Source: Blepharisma stoltei
Lineage: Eukaryota > Ciliophora > Heterotrichea > Heterotrichida > Blepharismidae
Reading direction: 5' to 3'
NCBI GenBank assembly: GCA_914767885.1
Contig: CAJZBQ010000057.1
Location: 310,001 to 374,000 of the forward strand
DNA: 64,000 nt
A program made the position numbers and the translations under genes. Positions 1 through 9,999 of the stretch are shown here, piece after piece (position 1 is the stretch's first letter; every line of letters starts with the position of its first letter). The notes under the pieces were generated by a model. That model saw only the letters and a program-made list of their open reading frames with translations, ran no database searches and was not told the DNA's origin.

Positions 1-1
1 C

Positions 2-600
2 GGTGCCAAACATATCGAAATAGTGGAGAGTTGGTTGCTGCTGCATTCTTTTTATTATAAAACCACCATATTTTGTTTCCAATCAGAACGATTTTGATAC
101 ATAAATGGTGAACTTGTGGATGTGGATTTTTCAGAGAAACTGACAGATAAGAGTTTTAGTTTAGGATGGAAAAAAATTAAAATTAATAATTAAACTGGCT
201 GTAAGCGTCAGCCCATTAGCCTTTGCATCGTCTGGGCTCCAAAATAGCTCATTCTACAACTCGAGAGATGAATGTGGATACCTGAGGTGCCATTAAAATT
301 TTTGATCTGAACCACCTGTCCAAGGATCAGCTCCCTAGAGCAATACCATAGTCTGTAGAATACCCCATTGTCCTGTCCTAACAACGGAAGACCATACGGT
401 AGGCAAAAATTTTCTAGCCCATCTGGAAGGGACAGGAAAACCTTCAAGGAGAAGCAAAACTCCCTCTTCGGCAAGCATTCCTAATCCTAAAGGCTTTCAG
501 CTTCATCAAGATAGGTCCTGCCTGCTCCATAGGGAGTGCGTCTCGGAGTCCAATGCCAACCTCACCAATTTTATCTATTTTAGGATGGAATAAGGAATAG
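2..600 (+). CDS. 3' end of an unrecognised gene, interrupted by a retroposon
   Basis: The frame starting at base 2 is open across the window edge, passes one TGA (read as Trp in ...ERFWYINGE...) and runs to about position 171. A GC-rich insertion (172-578) follows, bounded by a 12-bp direct repeat. Joining across the repeat keeps the frame and ends at TAG (598-600), giving a C-terminus ...SFSLGWNKE. Without removal the frame would read into the insertion and stop. About 60 residues are visible. I recognise no domain. The 5' part lies outside the window. Confidence 0.5.
172..578 (-). mobile_element. SINE-like retroposon, family B
   Basis: A GC-richer block of 407 bp in AT-rich DNA, related to the copies at 3937-4171, 23046-23395, 23901-24270 and 50758-51190. 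Shared words include ctcggagtcca, tagcccatctgg and ggacaggaaaacctt. The direct repeat TTTAGGATGGAA flanks it (160-171 and 579-590). The sense 5' end (GGTGAGGTTGG-like) is at the right, and an A/T-rich tail at the left follows the duplication. The long duplication and simple tail fit target-primed reverse transcription. No coding capacity. Confidence 0.8.
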
Positions 601-926
601 CCCTTTACAAACAAGATTAGAAAGCTTTCTTATGCATATTGTTAAATTATTTCTTGGTCTTCTTTATGATTAAGCATAACTCATTTATAATGTGCTAGCA
701 AAATCATCTCTAAATTTATTTATTCATTGATTCTGTTTCTCATTAGTGCTAACTCTATCATTGAATTACATTAAAGAGTATATATTTGATTATCTAAGAA
801 GTCAATATTTTATTAAATTCTCTCATTTTATTACCGAACAGATTTTTATTTTGAATCATGATTTTTAATGATAAATAGAGCTTCTCATATTTATTATCAG
901 ATTTAATATTATTATAATTATTTCAC
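601..926. other. AT-rich intergenic sequence
   Basis: Downstream of the TAG stop at 600 and before the MITE at 930 there is plain AT-rich sequence. I see no gene or repeat in it. Confidence 0.5.
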
Positions 927-929
927 TTA

Positions 930-1103
930 CTCCATTTAATAACGAACACTTTTTTGTTCGTTATTAAATGGGGTCTAACTTATAAAATTTTTTGGAAAAA
1001 AATATATATAAAAATATATATTAATATTAAATGGGGCTTAAGGAAAAATTTTTAAAAAAAAAAAAAATTACGGTTTTGTTCCTTATTAAATGGGGGGGAG
1101 TTA
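930..1103. mobile_element. Short MITE/IES with ATTTAATAA-type inverted repeat
   Basis: 174 bp bounded by TTA (927-929 and 1101-1103). It begins CTCCATTTAATAACGAAC and ends with the inverse TTATTAAATGGGGGGGAG. A subterminal inverted copy of the same word (GAACACTTTTTTGTTC hairpin) lies near the left end. The layout matches the other TNA-flanked CTCC elements here, with a different inner TIR sequence. It lies 134 bp upstream of the CBM20 gene, not in a coding region. Confidence 0.75.
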
Positions 1104-1237
1104 GAGCTTATAAATTACTCTTAAATCAATATTTTACGCTTATTTTCCTATTCTTTTTATTAAGTAGTTACCGAACTTAGCATAAACATATTATTTTTAA
1201 TTACCTCTAAATTCACAAATGAATAATACATTTTATA

Positions 1238-2379
1238 ATGGAAAATAATCATAACTCTAGAGCAGATTACCATTTATCTCAAAATCAAGAAGAAGCTAAT
1301 TCTAGTGCTCAAAATAATCAAAACTCGCCTAATGATCCTGAAGCATCTAATGCTAATGATCAAGAAGAAAAAGATCAGAATGAAAATGAATCAAATGAGC
1401 CGCAGCATGTGAATAATAATAAATTTGACATCAATGAACTTAAAAAGAACCCAGAGCTTTATCAAAAAATTTTAAATGATGCTATAACGCTTCAAAAGGA
1501 AAAAATAAAGCCAACATCTTATATGTTTCATTTTCGCATTCATTATAAAACATTATTTGGAGAAAGGATAGTTATAGTAGGAAGCGAAGAATTTCTAGGT
1601 AACTGAGACCCTTATATACATTAAAATGGCGACACAAGTCAGTCTGCCCTCTTGGTGCAACAGTCCAGACCTTATGGCTAAGGCGAACTGCGATGGACTC
1701 CGAGCTAAGTATTAAGTGCAGGTCCAAGAGATATGTATCCGGATAGTTTTATGCTGCTTTCTTGTGGTTAAAAATGGAGGTGCTTAACAACGTCCTTTGG
1801 ATCCTAGACCTATGAGCATTCCTCTACCGAGAAACTGGGGGTTTCGGCCCAGGCCACAGTAGTCTTTTTCCTGTAGCTGTCGAAAGAAGGCTCTTTGGCA
1901 CCCGACAGACTCCAAGGATCCTTGGAATCAAGCCATTCCAATCGCCTGTAGCAGGGCTTCAGAAATGCATAAGCACTCAAGACTGAAGTCTCAAGGAGGA
2001 GACAAAAGGTACCGGAAGTGGCATTCAACTTTAGGGAACAACCCTCTGGGCTGGAGCCGAAAAGTGGATGAACCTAGCGTACGGAAGGTATTTGGTGACT
2101 GTGTCACCAATATGGCTAACGCCTGAATTTAATAACTTATTCTAGCATAATTGAGATCCTTATAAAGGACTGGAATTAGAATGGTCAGCTGGAAATTATT
2201 GAAATGTGTCAATACCTATTGGTGAAGGAGAAATTTCATCAATCGATTATAAATATGTATGCATCAAAAGAAATCAATTAGTATGGGAAGGTGGACCAAA
2301 TCGAGTGCTCAGAGTTGAAGATGGGGAGAAAAAAGGCTCAATTCTGGTCTTTAATAGAGAGGACTATTGACAAAGATAA
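1238..2379 (+). CDS. CBM20 starch-binding-domain protein (interrupted)
   Basis: After removing 1617-2164 (a retroposon plus one duplication copy) this is a 197-residue protein. The first ~75 residues are Asn/Gln/Glu-rich and low complexity. The rest is a CBM20 domain: FRIHYKTLFGERIVIVGS, then EEFLGNWDPYKG, later YKYVCIK and LVWEGGPNRVLRV. These are the usual CBM20 landmarks (FxVxxxT..GE.v.vvGs...LGnWdp...WegGpNR). CBM20 binds starch or glycogen. No catalytic domain is visible, so a glycogen-associated or scaffold role is inference. The Trp of LGNW and two others are TGA. It ends at TAA 2377-2379 (…EDYWQR). The insertion splits the codons right after LGNWDPY, so the gene cannot be read without removal. 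Confidence 0.8.
1617..2148 (+). mobile_element. SINE-like retroposon, family A
   Basis: 532 bp, GC-rich, flanked by an imperfect 16-bp direct repeat (AACTGAGACCCTTATA at 1601-1616; AATTGAGATCCTTATA at 2149-2164). It starts TACATTAAAATGGCGACA, the 5' end shared by family A copies at 13118 and 17156. It contains the family hallmark gggggtttcggcccagg and ends in ...aacgcctg plus an AT-rich tail. It lies inside the CBM20 domain; 548 bp are removed in the restored frame. Confidence 0.85.
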
Positions 2380-3292
2380 TTTAATAAAATATTAATTATT
2401 CCGAGAAATCTAATATTATCTATTTGGTAAAACAGTGCTACACTTTCAATAGGTAAGTCCCTTATATTTGAATTAGGTAACTTAATTCTGGTATGCAAAA
2501 GAGCTTGATTTGAAAATTGGCTTTTCCAATTGGCAAGATTTCTAATTTCAATATTTTTAATCACGAGAGAAGGCTTGTAAGAAAGTGATTGTAGCTAATA
2601 GCTACCTTATAAATTCTTAAATATACCATTTTGCAAAGTTATTTCATAAATTATGCTGGCATATTAATTTAAAAACTGTCTATAAACCAACTCTTAATTC
2701 TTTTGTCAAGAATCTGGGAATTTATTCTGCAAAGCTCATTTAATTGAAAATTTTTCTATCGATGATGAAATTAATCCCAAAATCCAGCCCATTTATAAAA
2801 AGCCAAGTCTTGAAGCAAAGCAAGAGCTTATAAGGTGTTTTAAAAGAAGATTGAGGAACCCGAAAAAGTATTTTGAAAAAATAAGGCATTTAAGCAAGAA
2901 CTTAAAACAAAGCTAAAGGATTTAAGTGAGGTAATAGACTATTACTGAGGTTTCTGCAAAAGAAGGATGCAATATTGAGAAGTCGTTTGCTGAACTCATT
3001 AAATTGCTATAAATTATTAATATGTTTTACATCAAAATTTATATGGCCATAGTTTTTACTCGGACACTTCTTCTATAAAACAGAACCAGAGCTTTTTGAG
3101 CTTCTTCATTCATCATTAAAGGCACAAGCAGTGCTTGCTCTTCAGGAAGAATAATCTTCAATAGAGATTTTACGATTCTAAATAACATTTATACAGCAAT
3201 TAATTATTATCTACAAATTCTATGATATTTTGCTATTTTGTTATAATAGTTTATATATCAAGAGACCATTGCAAAATTTGATCTAGCATAGC
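2380..3292 (+). pseudogene. Gap with a weak coding-like remnant
   Basis: About 0.9 kb between the CBM20 stop and the end of the minus-strand IQ gene. Roughly 2740-3010 on the plus strand reads as charged, protein-like sequence (…INPKIQPIYKKPSLEAK… then …RCFKRRLRNPKKYF…). A frame change and stops follow within 150 bp. It may be a decayed gene fragment or a short gene with an unrecognised intron. The rest is AT-rich and featureless. Confidence 0.25.
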
Positions 3293-5527
3293 TTACATAT
3301 CAGAGTCAATATCTTCAGGTACTGCTAAACATATGGCGATATCTGCAACTTGATCAAGTATCAGATCAGAATTTATTACCATTTCATCTGGGTTTAAATT
3401 TGTCTCCTTTATAAACTTATCTCTAGTCTCTCTCGCAACACTAATTTCTGCTCTCAGCATAGAAATAGTTCTTTCTTTTTTCTGCCCAGTAAGTGTTTTA
3501 GGACTCATATATCCTGGAACAAGCTTGTTGAGTCTTTCATCACAGTCCATGACATTTGGAAGAACTCAGTTTCTTATAAAATCTCCTTTAGGATTCATCA
3601 AGGCTATAAAATCTTTATCTGGGATTACCATTTTTAGATGCTTGCATATGAACCATTTCCACATTTCAGCCCTTGATCGATACAGCTGCTGCCTTAAGTC
3701 AAGAATTTCTTCAGAAATAAATTTACTTGAAATGCTGTCACTTGTATTTGGGCCAATTTTTATAATTTTTACACTGCTGCTAATAGAAGATGCTCTTTTT
3801 AATTCTGGCTCTTTAGGTGAATCAGATAAAAACTTAGATCCAGAAGCGTCTGGTTCAATAATTTTTGTGATTTCTCCTGAACTGCTCTTTGGAATACGTT
3901 TATGTTTTGATTTTGAAGACTCAATGATTTCGGTAAGTTAAAAATTAATTTTCCATAAGTGGACTAGCCACGAGCCTTTGGCTTTTATCAGTTCCAAAAT
4001 GTCAGTCTCCAGTCTATCCTTCAGGACAGGAAAACTTTCACGATGAAACAAAAATTCCCTATCTCAAAAGTGACAGAGGCCCCGTTTTTCAGTTCATAAG
4101 TATGGGTCCTACCTGCTCAATAGATACTACACCTGGAGTCCAATTTCCTTTAACATCACCGTTTTATTTCTTGATTTCAGTAACTCCCCCCCATCCTTGA
4201 TCGAACGATTGACTGTAAAAATTCCTAAAAATTGGGGAAATTAACCCCCATCCTTGATCGAACGATTTTCATATCATGCAAATTTTTATATATATATAAA
4301 AAATATTAGTTATCAAATGCTTTGGAAGATGTGCCTAATGAAGTTGTTTTCAGAGCTTTGAGACGACAGCAAGCTGCGAAATCAACAATCCGAAGTGATT
4401 TAGACATCAACCTAGGCTTAAAAACTCAATAATCTAATAAAATAGAGATTTCTTTAAAATTTTTAAAAAAAAATTAATTTAAATTAAAATTTATACAGTT
4501 TAAAAGGGTAACTAATAAATCAAAATATTAAAAATTGGTATTTTTATGAAATTAATTCAACTTTTTTGCTGTAAAAATAATTATTAAATACTCTTAACCC
4601 TCTTATTCAAAGTAAATAAAAAAAAATATATATATATACTTCTTTTCTTGGAGTGGCGCTGCAAGCGCAGGCCACTCCATGCGGAATTCCTGTGTTGGTT
4701 TAACCAACATAGGAGTTGGTCGAACCAAAACTGTGCGTTGGTTCGACCAACCCATGAATTCCGCATGGAGTGGCCTGCGCTTGCAGCGCCACTCCAAGGA
4801 GGTTTCTATAATTTTTTCATTTTTATATATAAAATTTTTTTCCCAAAAAAAGTTTTTTTAACCCCCATCCTTGATCGAACGATGGCGAGTCGTTCGATCA
4901 AGGATGGGGGGGAGTAAGGATTTTTTTGTATAGGTACGAACTTCTATATCTGCTTAATAGCACACTGATACTTTTTTTGCCACCTTTAAGCTGCTCCTGG
5001 ATTATACACTTAAGAAACAGCTTTTTTGCTCTATATCTTCTAAATGCCTTCTGCCACAAAACGACAGCTTTAAGTTGTTTCTTCAGCTCCCTTCTAACTC
5101 TAACGCCTCTAACAAACGCTTGCAATCTTTTTGCAACAGCATCATAGTCGACATGCTTTTTTTGGCTGTTTTTATTTGTGATTTCTTTTCGGTTTCAAGC
5201 TGAGACATTTTTTAAGCTTTCTGAGTTTAAATCTACTTTTTTGTTTCAAACGTATCTTGATGAAGGCGAAGTCGCTATCGAAGGCTTAGCTTGGGCTTCT
5301 TCACATGATAAAAATCCAAGCTTAATCATGTCACTTTTGAACTCTGCATGGTTTATCGGATGAGAAGTATTTATAAGCTGCCTTCTATGGTTTACAACAT
5401 ATTTCTCTCCATATTGTTTTCTTACGAGAGCTTTATAATAGGTAAGAGTCCTTTGAAAATTGATTTTTGTTATAATAATAGGAATAAAATTTTGAAGAGG
5501 ATTATTAACATTTTCAATCGAAGCCAA
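3293..5527 (-). CDS. IQ-motif protein, interrupted by a MITE and a retroposon
   Basis: With 4184-4917 and one 247-bp retroposon unit removed, a single minus-strand frame runs from about 5527 to TAA at 3293, about 417 codons. It contains an Arg/Lys-rich helical stretch with IQ-like spacing (VAKRLQAFVRGVRVRREL, then AVVLWQKAFRRYRAKK), which in other proteins binds calmodulin or myosin light chains. A Ser/Lys-rich linker and a C-terminal acidic tail (…PEDIDSDM) follow. TGA encodes Trp in SRYVWNKK, VSAWNRK and IRNWVLP. The N-terminus is unresolved: no ATG lies upstream of residue ~70 of the open frame, two TAA codons precede it, and a family C retroposon lies just upstream. It could therefore be the 3' part of the gene at 5857-7734. 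Confidence 0.6.
3937..4171 (-). mobile_element. SINE-like retroposon, family B (short copy)
   Basis: A 235-bp family B copy (tgggtcctacctgctc and acctggagtccaa match the other copies) flanked by 12-bp TGATTTCGGTAA / TGATTTCAGTAA (3925-3936, 4172-4183). The right duplication ends in exactly the TAA that serves as left boundary of the MITE at 4184, so the two insertions abut. Joining across both restores ...YKKILTEIIESSKSK.... Confidence 0.75.
4184..4917. mobile_element. 734-bp MITE/IES with CCATCCTTGATCGAACGAT repeats
   Basis: Bounded by TAA (4181-4183 and 4915-4917), with ends CTCCCCCCCATCCTTGATCG and the inverse. The same word recurs just inside each end. It shares most of its length with the element at 10316-10719, which is about 330 bp shorter. 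The extra length comes from an inner insertion that includes a GC-rich palindrome (4647-4798). It lies inside the IQ protein gene. Confidence 0.85.
4647..4798. repeat. 152-bp GC-rich near-perfect palindrome nested in a MITE
   Basis: The left arm begins CTTGGAGTGGCGCTGCAAGC and the right arm is its inverse, ending GCAGCGCCACTCCAAG. An inner inverted pair GTTGGTCGAACCAA / TTGGTTCGACCAAC sits in the middle. Composition differs sharply from the AT-rich host element. The sister MITE at 10316-10719 lacks it, so it arrived after the family formed. It could be a second, nested foldback element. Confidence 0.8.
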
Positions 5528-5566
5528 ATTTTATTATAGAGTTAGGTTTTTTGATATGACTTATAC

Positions 5567-5862
5567 ACAAGGGGGTAAATTTTTGGAATTATTTTACCCC
5601 CATATCCTTTGTGCATCATATTTCTTCTTTCACTTGCGGATATAAAAGTCAGTGCCCTTAGCCTAGCAAGTGCTGAAGGAAAATCGGATTGAGTGGGGAA
5701 ATATTCCAAACCCCTATACTTTCAGTACTTCTGGATTCTCAAATAGCTTCACAAGATAAAGAAGATCAGTCGTTATGTGGAGCCACAATTGGTTCGAAAG
5801 TAGTGCTGAGATGGAGAAAAATGCTACTCAGTGAAGCTGTGCATATAGAGTTTGAGTTAAAT
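5567..5862 (+). mobile_element. SINE-like retroposon, family C, 5'-truncated
   Basis: Similar along its length to 46105-46529 (for example gctgaaggaaaatcggat against ctgagggaaagtcggat, then gtggggaaatattccaaaccc). It ends in a ttaaattaag-like tail. The 5' third of the longer copy is missing. Flanking repeats are weak (GAGTTAGGTTT / GATTAGGATT), so the ends are approximate. It sits between two minus-strand coding blocks. Confidence 0.55.
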
Positions 5863-7734
5863 TAAGCTGATTAGGATTAGAAAATCGATTTGTCGCTTTC
5901 TTAGTTCTTGTCTTTTCTGCTCAGCTTCATCTAAAAGTGTTTTGCTTAATTGAGTGTTTGCTCTTTGGCTTGCAATTTTAGCTGATAAATAAGCATATCT
6001 CTGTTGGTTTAAATGTTTAACGTCAAGTTGGCATTTATTTATGATATGCTCAGCTAATTTGATTTTTGCATTATCAAACTGTTCTTTATTTGTTTCGAAC
6101 TGGTCCACCAAATCTTTCCCAGCCAAGTAGTCTTTAAACTCTTTTCGTTTCCACATTATTTCATTGGTTTTCTGTGTTTTTATAAATGGAGTTTTATCAG
6201 GTTCTCCATTAGAATTTACTTTTGAGTCCCTTCTTTTAATGTTTGAAATGGACTGTTTTTTCTTTTTTGAAAAAACATCGTCTTTTTCTTGCTTATAAAA
6301 TGACTCCTGATGATAATCTATGTCAACTTCCCATGGAGATCGCTTATCATGGTTTCATTCTTGGTTATGGACAGTCCTTAAGTCAGGCAAGTGCTTTTCC
6401 AGCTCTTTAAACAGCCTAGTTTTAGCCATTGAATTAAAAGAATGTGTCTTTCTTAGCAAGGTTTTAAATGCATTTTCATGCTCTTCTGATCACAATACTT
6501 CTCCGTGTAAAAGATTGTCAATTTCTTTTTTTTGCTGAACTGCTGTATAATTCGGCTCATAATTAAAATATGGTGTCTTCGTCTGGGTATGACCTCACGG
6601 CCATACATACTCGACTCATATTTTAATTATATCCGGGAAGGTTTTGCCATTCCAGACATGAGCAAAAATGCCATGGTAAGCAATTCTGCAGTGCAGAGCC
6701 TGGCCCATGCTCAATGACCAGAATGGTTTTTCTCCTCGAGAGGAAAGGGAGTCCGGGTTTGGAAAGGGTAAGCCCAGCAGAGTCTACAGGCAACGCCTAG
6801 ACCATTCGGGCAATTACCTAGCGTGAAACTGGGCGTTACGTCCCAGGACTTGGAATTTTCCTTTCTGCCGAAAGGTGACCAGAAATTCCATTTTTTGGAA
6901 TTTCGGAAAGCCAACTCTCGTACTCAAGCAGCAGCCGCAGAAGCCCATAGCCCGCCCACTCAACACTAAGCCACGGGAAACCGTGGGAAGGAGGAGGCGT
7001 ATGTCCTGGTAACTGGTTTATATGGCCAGTTTGGACTATGCCACAAAGCAGGTGAACCCTAATACTGGGTCCTTGGTGACTGCGTTAACACTACGGCAGA
7101 CGCCTGTAAATATTAAGTTAAGTTAAGTATAATTCGGCTCATTTACGATCCTATAAAGTTCTCCTGGGTTTTCTTTCATCATCTTATATAGTCTTTGCCG
7201 AAGTGATATATTTTCAGTGTCGTTTCTGCCTGATGATGAATGTGTATTTTTGAAAAAATCAATAAAGTCTTTAACTGTCTCGCTAACATTATCTAAAGAT
7301 AAGGATGAAGCTGTTCTTCTGTGTCCAATTAAGGAAAAGTTTCTTGTGCTTTGTCGAGAGTGAAAATAAGGTTTTGGGATTTCAGACGATAGTTTTATTA
7401 TATCTTTGCCTGGAGATTTTGGAATTTTTCTTGATTTTTTTTTGGTTTTTAGTTTAGGAGCTGGATAAAAGCTGATATTTTGTGAGGTGTTAGGAATTGC
7501 AGTACTTTTTGGAGAAGTAAGAGTAGTGGCTGAATCGTTGATGGAGGAAATTTCGTTGAGGTATTTTTTAAGCATGCGGGGAGATAATTTTGGAGAGTTT
7601 TTTTTTGAGTGGGAAATTGATGTTTCTATACTGAGAGGAGATAATGGACCACTTGGAGAAATTTCTAAGCTGGGCATCGAAGCTGCTCGGTTATGTGTAT
7701 TTTTTGGAGTATTGAACAATTGGCTATATGACAT
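5857..7734 (-). CDS. Basic, coiled-coil protein of unknown function (interrupted)
   Basis: Start ATG at 7734 (MSYSQLFNTPKNTH). Removing 6561-7142 joins two blocks exactly at ...VNEPNYTAVQQKKEIDN.... The N-terminal ~200 residues are Ser/Pro/Lys-rich and probably disordered. The C-terminal half is charged and helical (…QRANTQLSKTLLDEAEQKRQ…). TGA encodes Trp in EVLWSEEH and NQEWNHD. The end is uncertain: with the family C element at ~5567 present the frame stops at 5857. With it removed it would read ...QIDFLILTL and stop at TAATAA near 5532, after which the same frame continues as the IQ gene. The two may therefore be one gene, or neighbours. No family recognised. Confidence 0.55.
6561..7126 (+). 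mobile_element. SINE-like retroposon, family A
   Basis: 566 bp flanked by a perfect 16-bp duplication GTATAATTCGGCTCAT (6545-6560 and 7127-7142). It ends ...acgcctgtaaatattaagttaagttaa, a short TTAAG-repeat tail. The 3' part (cttggtgactgcgtt…acgcctg) matches the 1617-2148 copy. The perfect duplication suggests a recent insertion. The open frames inside it are shadows. Confidence 0.9.
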
Positions 7735-7765
7735 ATTAAAATAAATATATATTTTGAGATATTAA

Positions 7766-8092
7766 CTTCACCGTGAGAGAGCAAAACCATTAGAAAAATC
7801 CCTATTTTTGCCCCTCTGTAAGTGAACAAAAATTTTTTTTAATAGAAAAAATTTTGATATATAAATGATAATTATTATAATGAAATCTCTAGCTAATTCT
7901 GTTTAATTTTATACAAATTGCGTTTTAAAGCATAAATTTTACAAATTTAAATTTAATTAATATTTGCTTTCCAATTTTTGTGATGTGGGATTTTTTTAAA
8001 AAAATTTTCTATAAAATTTATATATAAATTGTTTTAAAAAAAAATTAACCCCCCTCCGTGAGCGAACAAGAATTTTTTGTTTGTGGGAGTAA
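7766..8092. mobile_element. MITE/IES, CCTCCGTGAGCGAAC family
   Basis: 327 bp between TAA (7763-7765) and TAA (8090-8092). It is an inverted-orientation copy of the 390-bp elements in VPS39: tggttttgttc…cctatttttgcc on one side, cccctccgtgagcgaac on the other. It lies in the spacer between the start of the coiled-coil gene (7734) and PPIL2 (8550). The rest of that spacer is AT-rich with nothing else visible. Confidence 0.8.
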
Positions 8093-8549
8093 GAAAATCT
8101 TTATTTAATAGATGAAATAAGTTTGGCGATCATAAACAAACTAAGAACTTATCTTGCTTGGAAAGTCATTTTTTTACATTAATATTTTGTGTAAGTATTG
8201 CTATTATTTACACAAAGGATTAAAAGTAGATAATTTTAATGCTTTCAATCAAAGCTAATGATTTCATATACTTTAAATTTTCAGGCCTTTAAGATTTATA
8301 TTCTATAAATGCAATTTTATGCTTGGTTGGAGTTTATAATGCTAAAATTGCTTAAATTACTTGTGCCTTCTATGAGGTTATCTCTTAAAAGAATGATTGG
8401 AGGTCAAAAGATTCCCTGAAAGGCATACATTTTTTAGATTTTAATTCAAAATATATGTACATGTGCAAAACTATAAATAATACTGCTAATAGCAATAAAA
8501 TTATTAAAATACATATAACAAAATAAATTATAAAGAAAATTTGATATAA

Positions 8550-9998
8550 ATGGGAAGGAACAAAAATCGTCACTCTAAAGACAAAATGTATGTAACAGTA
8601 ACAGAGCATCAGCAAGACTGAGGAGGCAAGAAAGCTCATGCTCCAAAATCTAACTTCATTCGTCTACCTTTTTATTGCTGCGCACTTAGTCTAACTCCAT
8701 TCTCCAATCCATACTGCACTAAGGAAGGCATCATATTTGATTTAATTCACATTATTCCTTACCTCAAAAAATACAAACGAAATCCAGCAACAGGTGAAAC
8801 TCTCCACATGAGAGAATTGATAAAATTGAATTTTTCTCAAAATTCTGAAGGAAAATATCATTGCCCTGTCACTTACAAAGTTTTCAATGAAAATTCTTAT
8901 ATAGTTGCTATCAAAAAAACTGGAAACGTCTACAGTAATGAAGCTATAGATTCCTTGTGTAGAAAACAAAATAATTGGAAAGATCTATTAACAGATGAAG
9001 AATTTTCCCCAAATGATATCATTATACTGCAAGATCCATTAAGACCAAAAGATGTTTCATCGCTTTTTCATATGAAGAATCCAAACCCTCCTGAAGCCAA
9101 TCACAAGTCAAAAGAAGTAAAATCTAGCCAAGGAGAAGGACCAAAACATGAGCGGTTTACAACTGGCATGACAGCAGCTTCATTTACGTCTACTTCTTTT
9201 GACCCACATACAGAAAACGAGCTCAGAGGACTGACAGAAAATGAAATCAGACAAGAATATTATAGAGAGGTCATAAGAAATAAACTTCAAGGGGAAGCTA
9301 CTTTAATCACTACTCATGGCCTACTAAAATTCAGGCTTTTTTGTGATCAAACCCCGATGACTTGTGAGAATTTTCTGACTCTTTGTGAAGAAGGCTATTA
9401 TAATGATACTCCATTCCACAGAAGCATCCCAGGATTTGTGCTGCAAGGAGGAGATCCAAGTGGTACAGGCACAGGTGGGAAAAATATTTTTGGAATCCCT
9501 TATTTTAAAGATGAACTTTTACCAACCCTCCGCCATGCAAAACGAGGAATGCTCAGCATGGCAAACTCAGGCCCAAATACCAATAAATCTCAGTTCTTTG
9601 TCACATATAGAGCGACCCCACATTTAGACAATAAGCATACAGTTTTTGGAGAACTAATTGATGGGTTTGTAACTCTTGATGTGCTAGAAGGGCTGTCTAC
9701 AGACTCAGAAGATCGATTCAAAGGCACAGAAGTGAAGATTTTGTCAACAGAAACCCCAAAAAACCCTTTCAAAGATATGAAAGCACAAGTTATTGAGATG
9801 AAAACTAGAAAAAATGAAGACAAAGAAGAAGACTGGCTAGAAATCCCACAGCCTCTTAATGTCCCCAAGCCAAAAAAAGAAGGGGTTGGGAAATATATCG
9901 GCACAAATAAATCAAGCGCAAACTTGCCTATAGGAATGTTTGCAGAGTATGACAGCAAAAAAGCATCAAGAACCACTTTTGATTTTAATAATTGGTAA
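8550..9998 (+). CDS. PPIL2: U-box/cyclophilin peptidyl-prolyl isomerase, PPIL2 type
   Basis: A 482-residue uninterrupted protein. The start ATG at 8550 gives MGRNKNRHSKDKMYVT, the conserved PPIL2 beginning. The U-box spans ~residues 35-105 (LPFYCCALSLTPF, GIIFDLIHIIPYLKKY) and is followed by LIKLNFSQNSEGKYHCPV. The cyclophilin domain covers ~residues 225-385: FRLFCDQTPMTCENFL, FHRSIPGFVLQGGDPSG with the catalytic Arg, SQFFVTY, and HLDNKHTVFG. Family members are nuclear ubiquitin-ligase/isomerase proteins of the spliceosome. One TGA codes Trp (QQDWGGKK). Its TAA stop is immediately next to the stop of the convergent CIA30 gene at 10000. Confidence 0.93.
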
Positions 9999-9999
9999 T

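Noticed and set aside
208-474. 88-codon minus-strand ORF, and similar ORFs at 1810-2028, 6711-6914, 17166-17426 and 23020-23283
   Set aside because: All are inside SINE-like elements, do not match each other in frame between copies, and lack coding features.
8385-8639. Hydrophobic 84-codon minus-strand ORF
   Set aside because: It overlaps the PPIL2 start and its AT-rich leader on the other strand; hydrophobicity comes from AT-rich codons.
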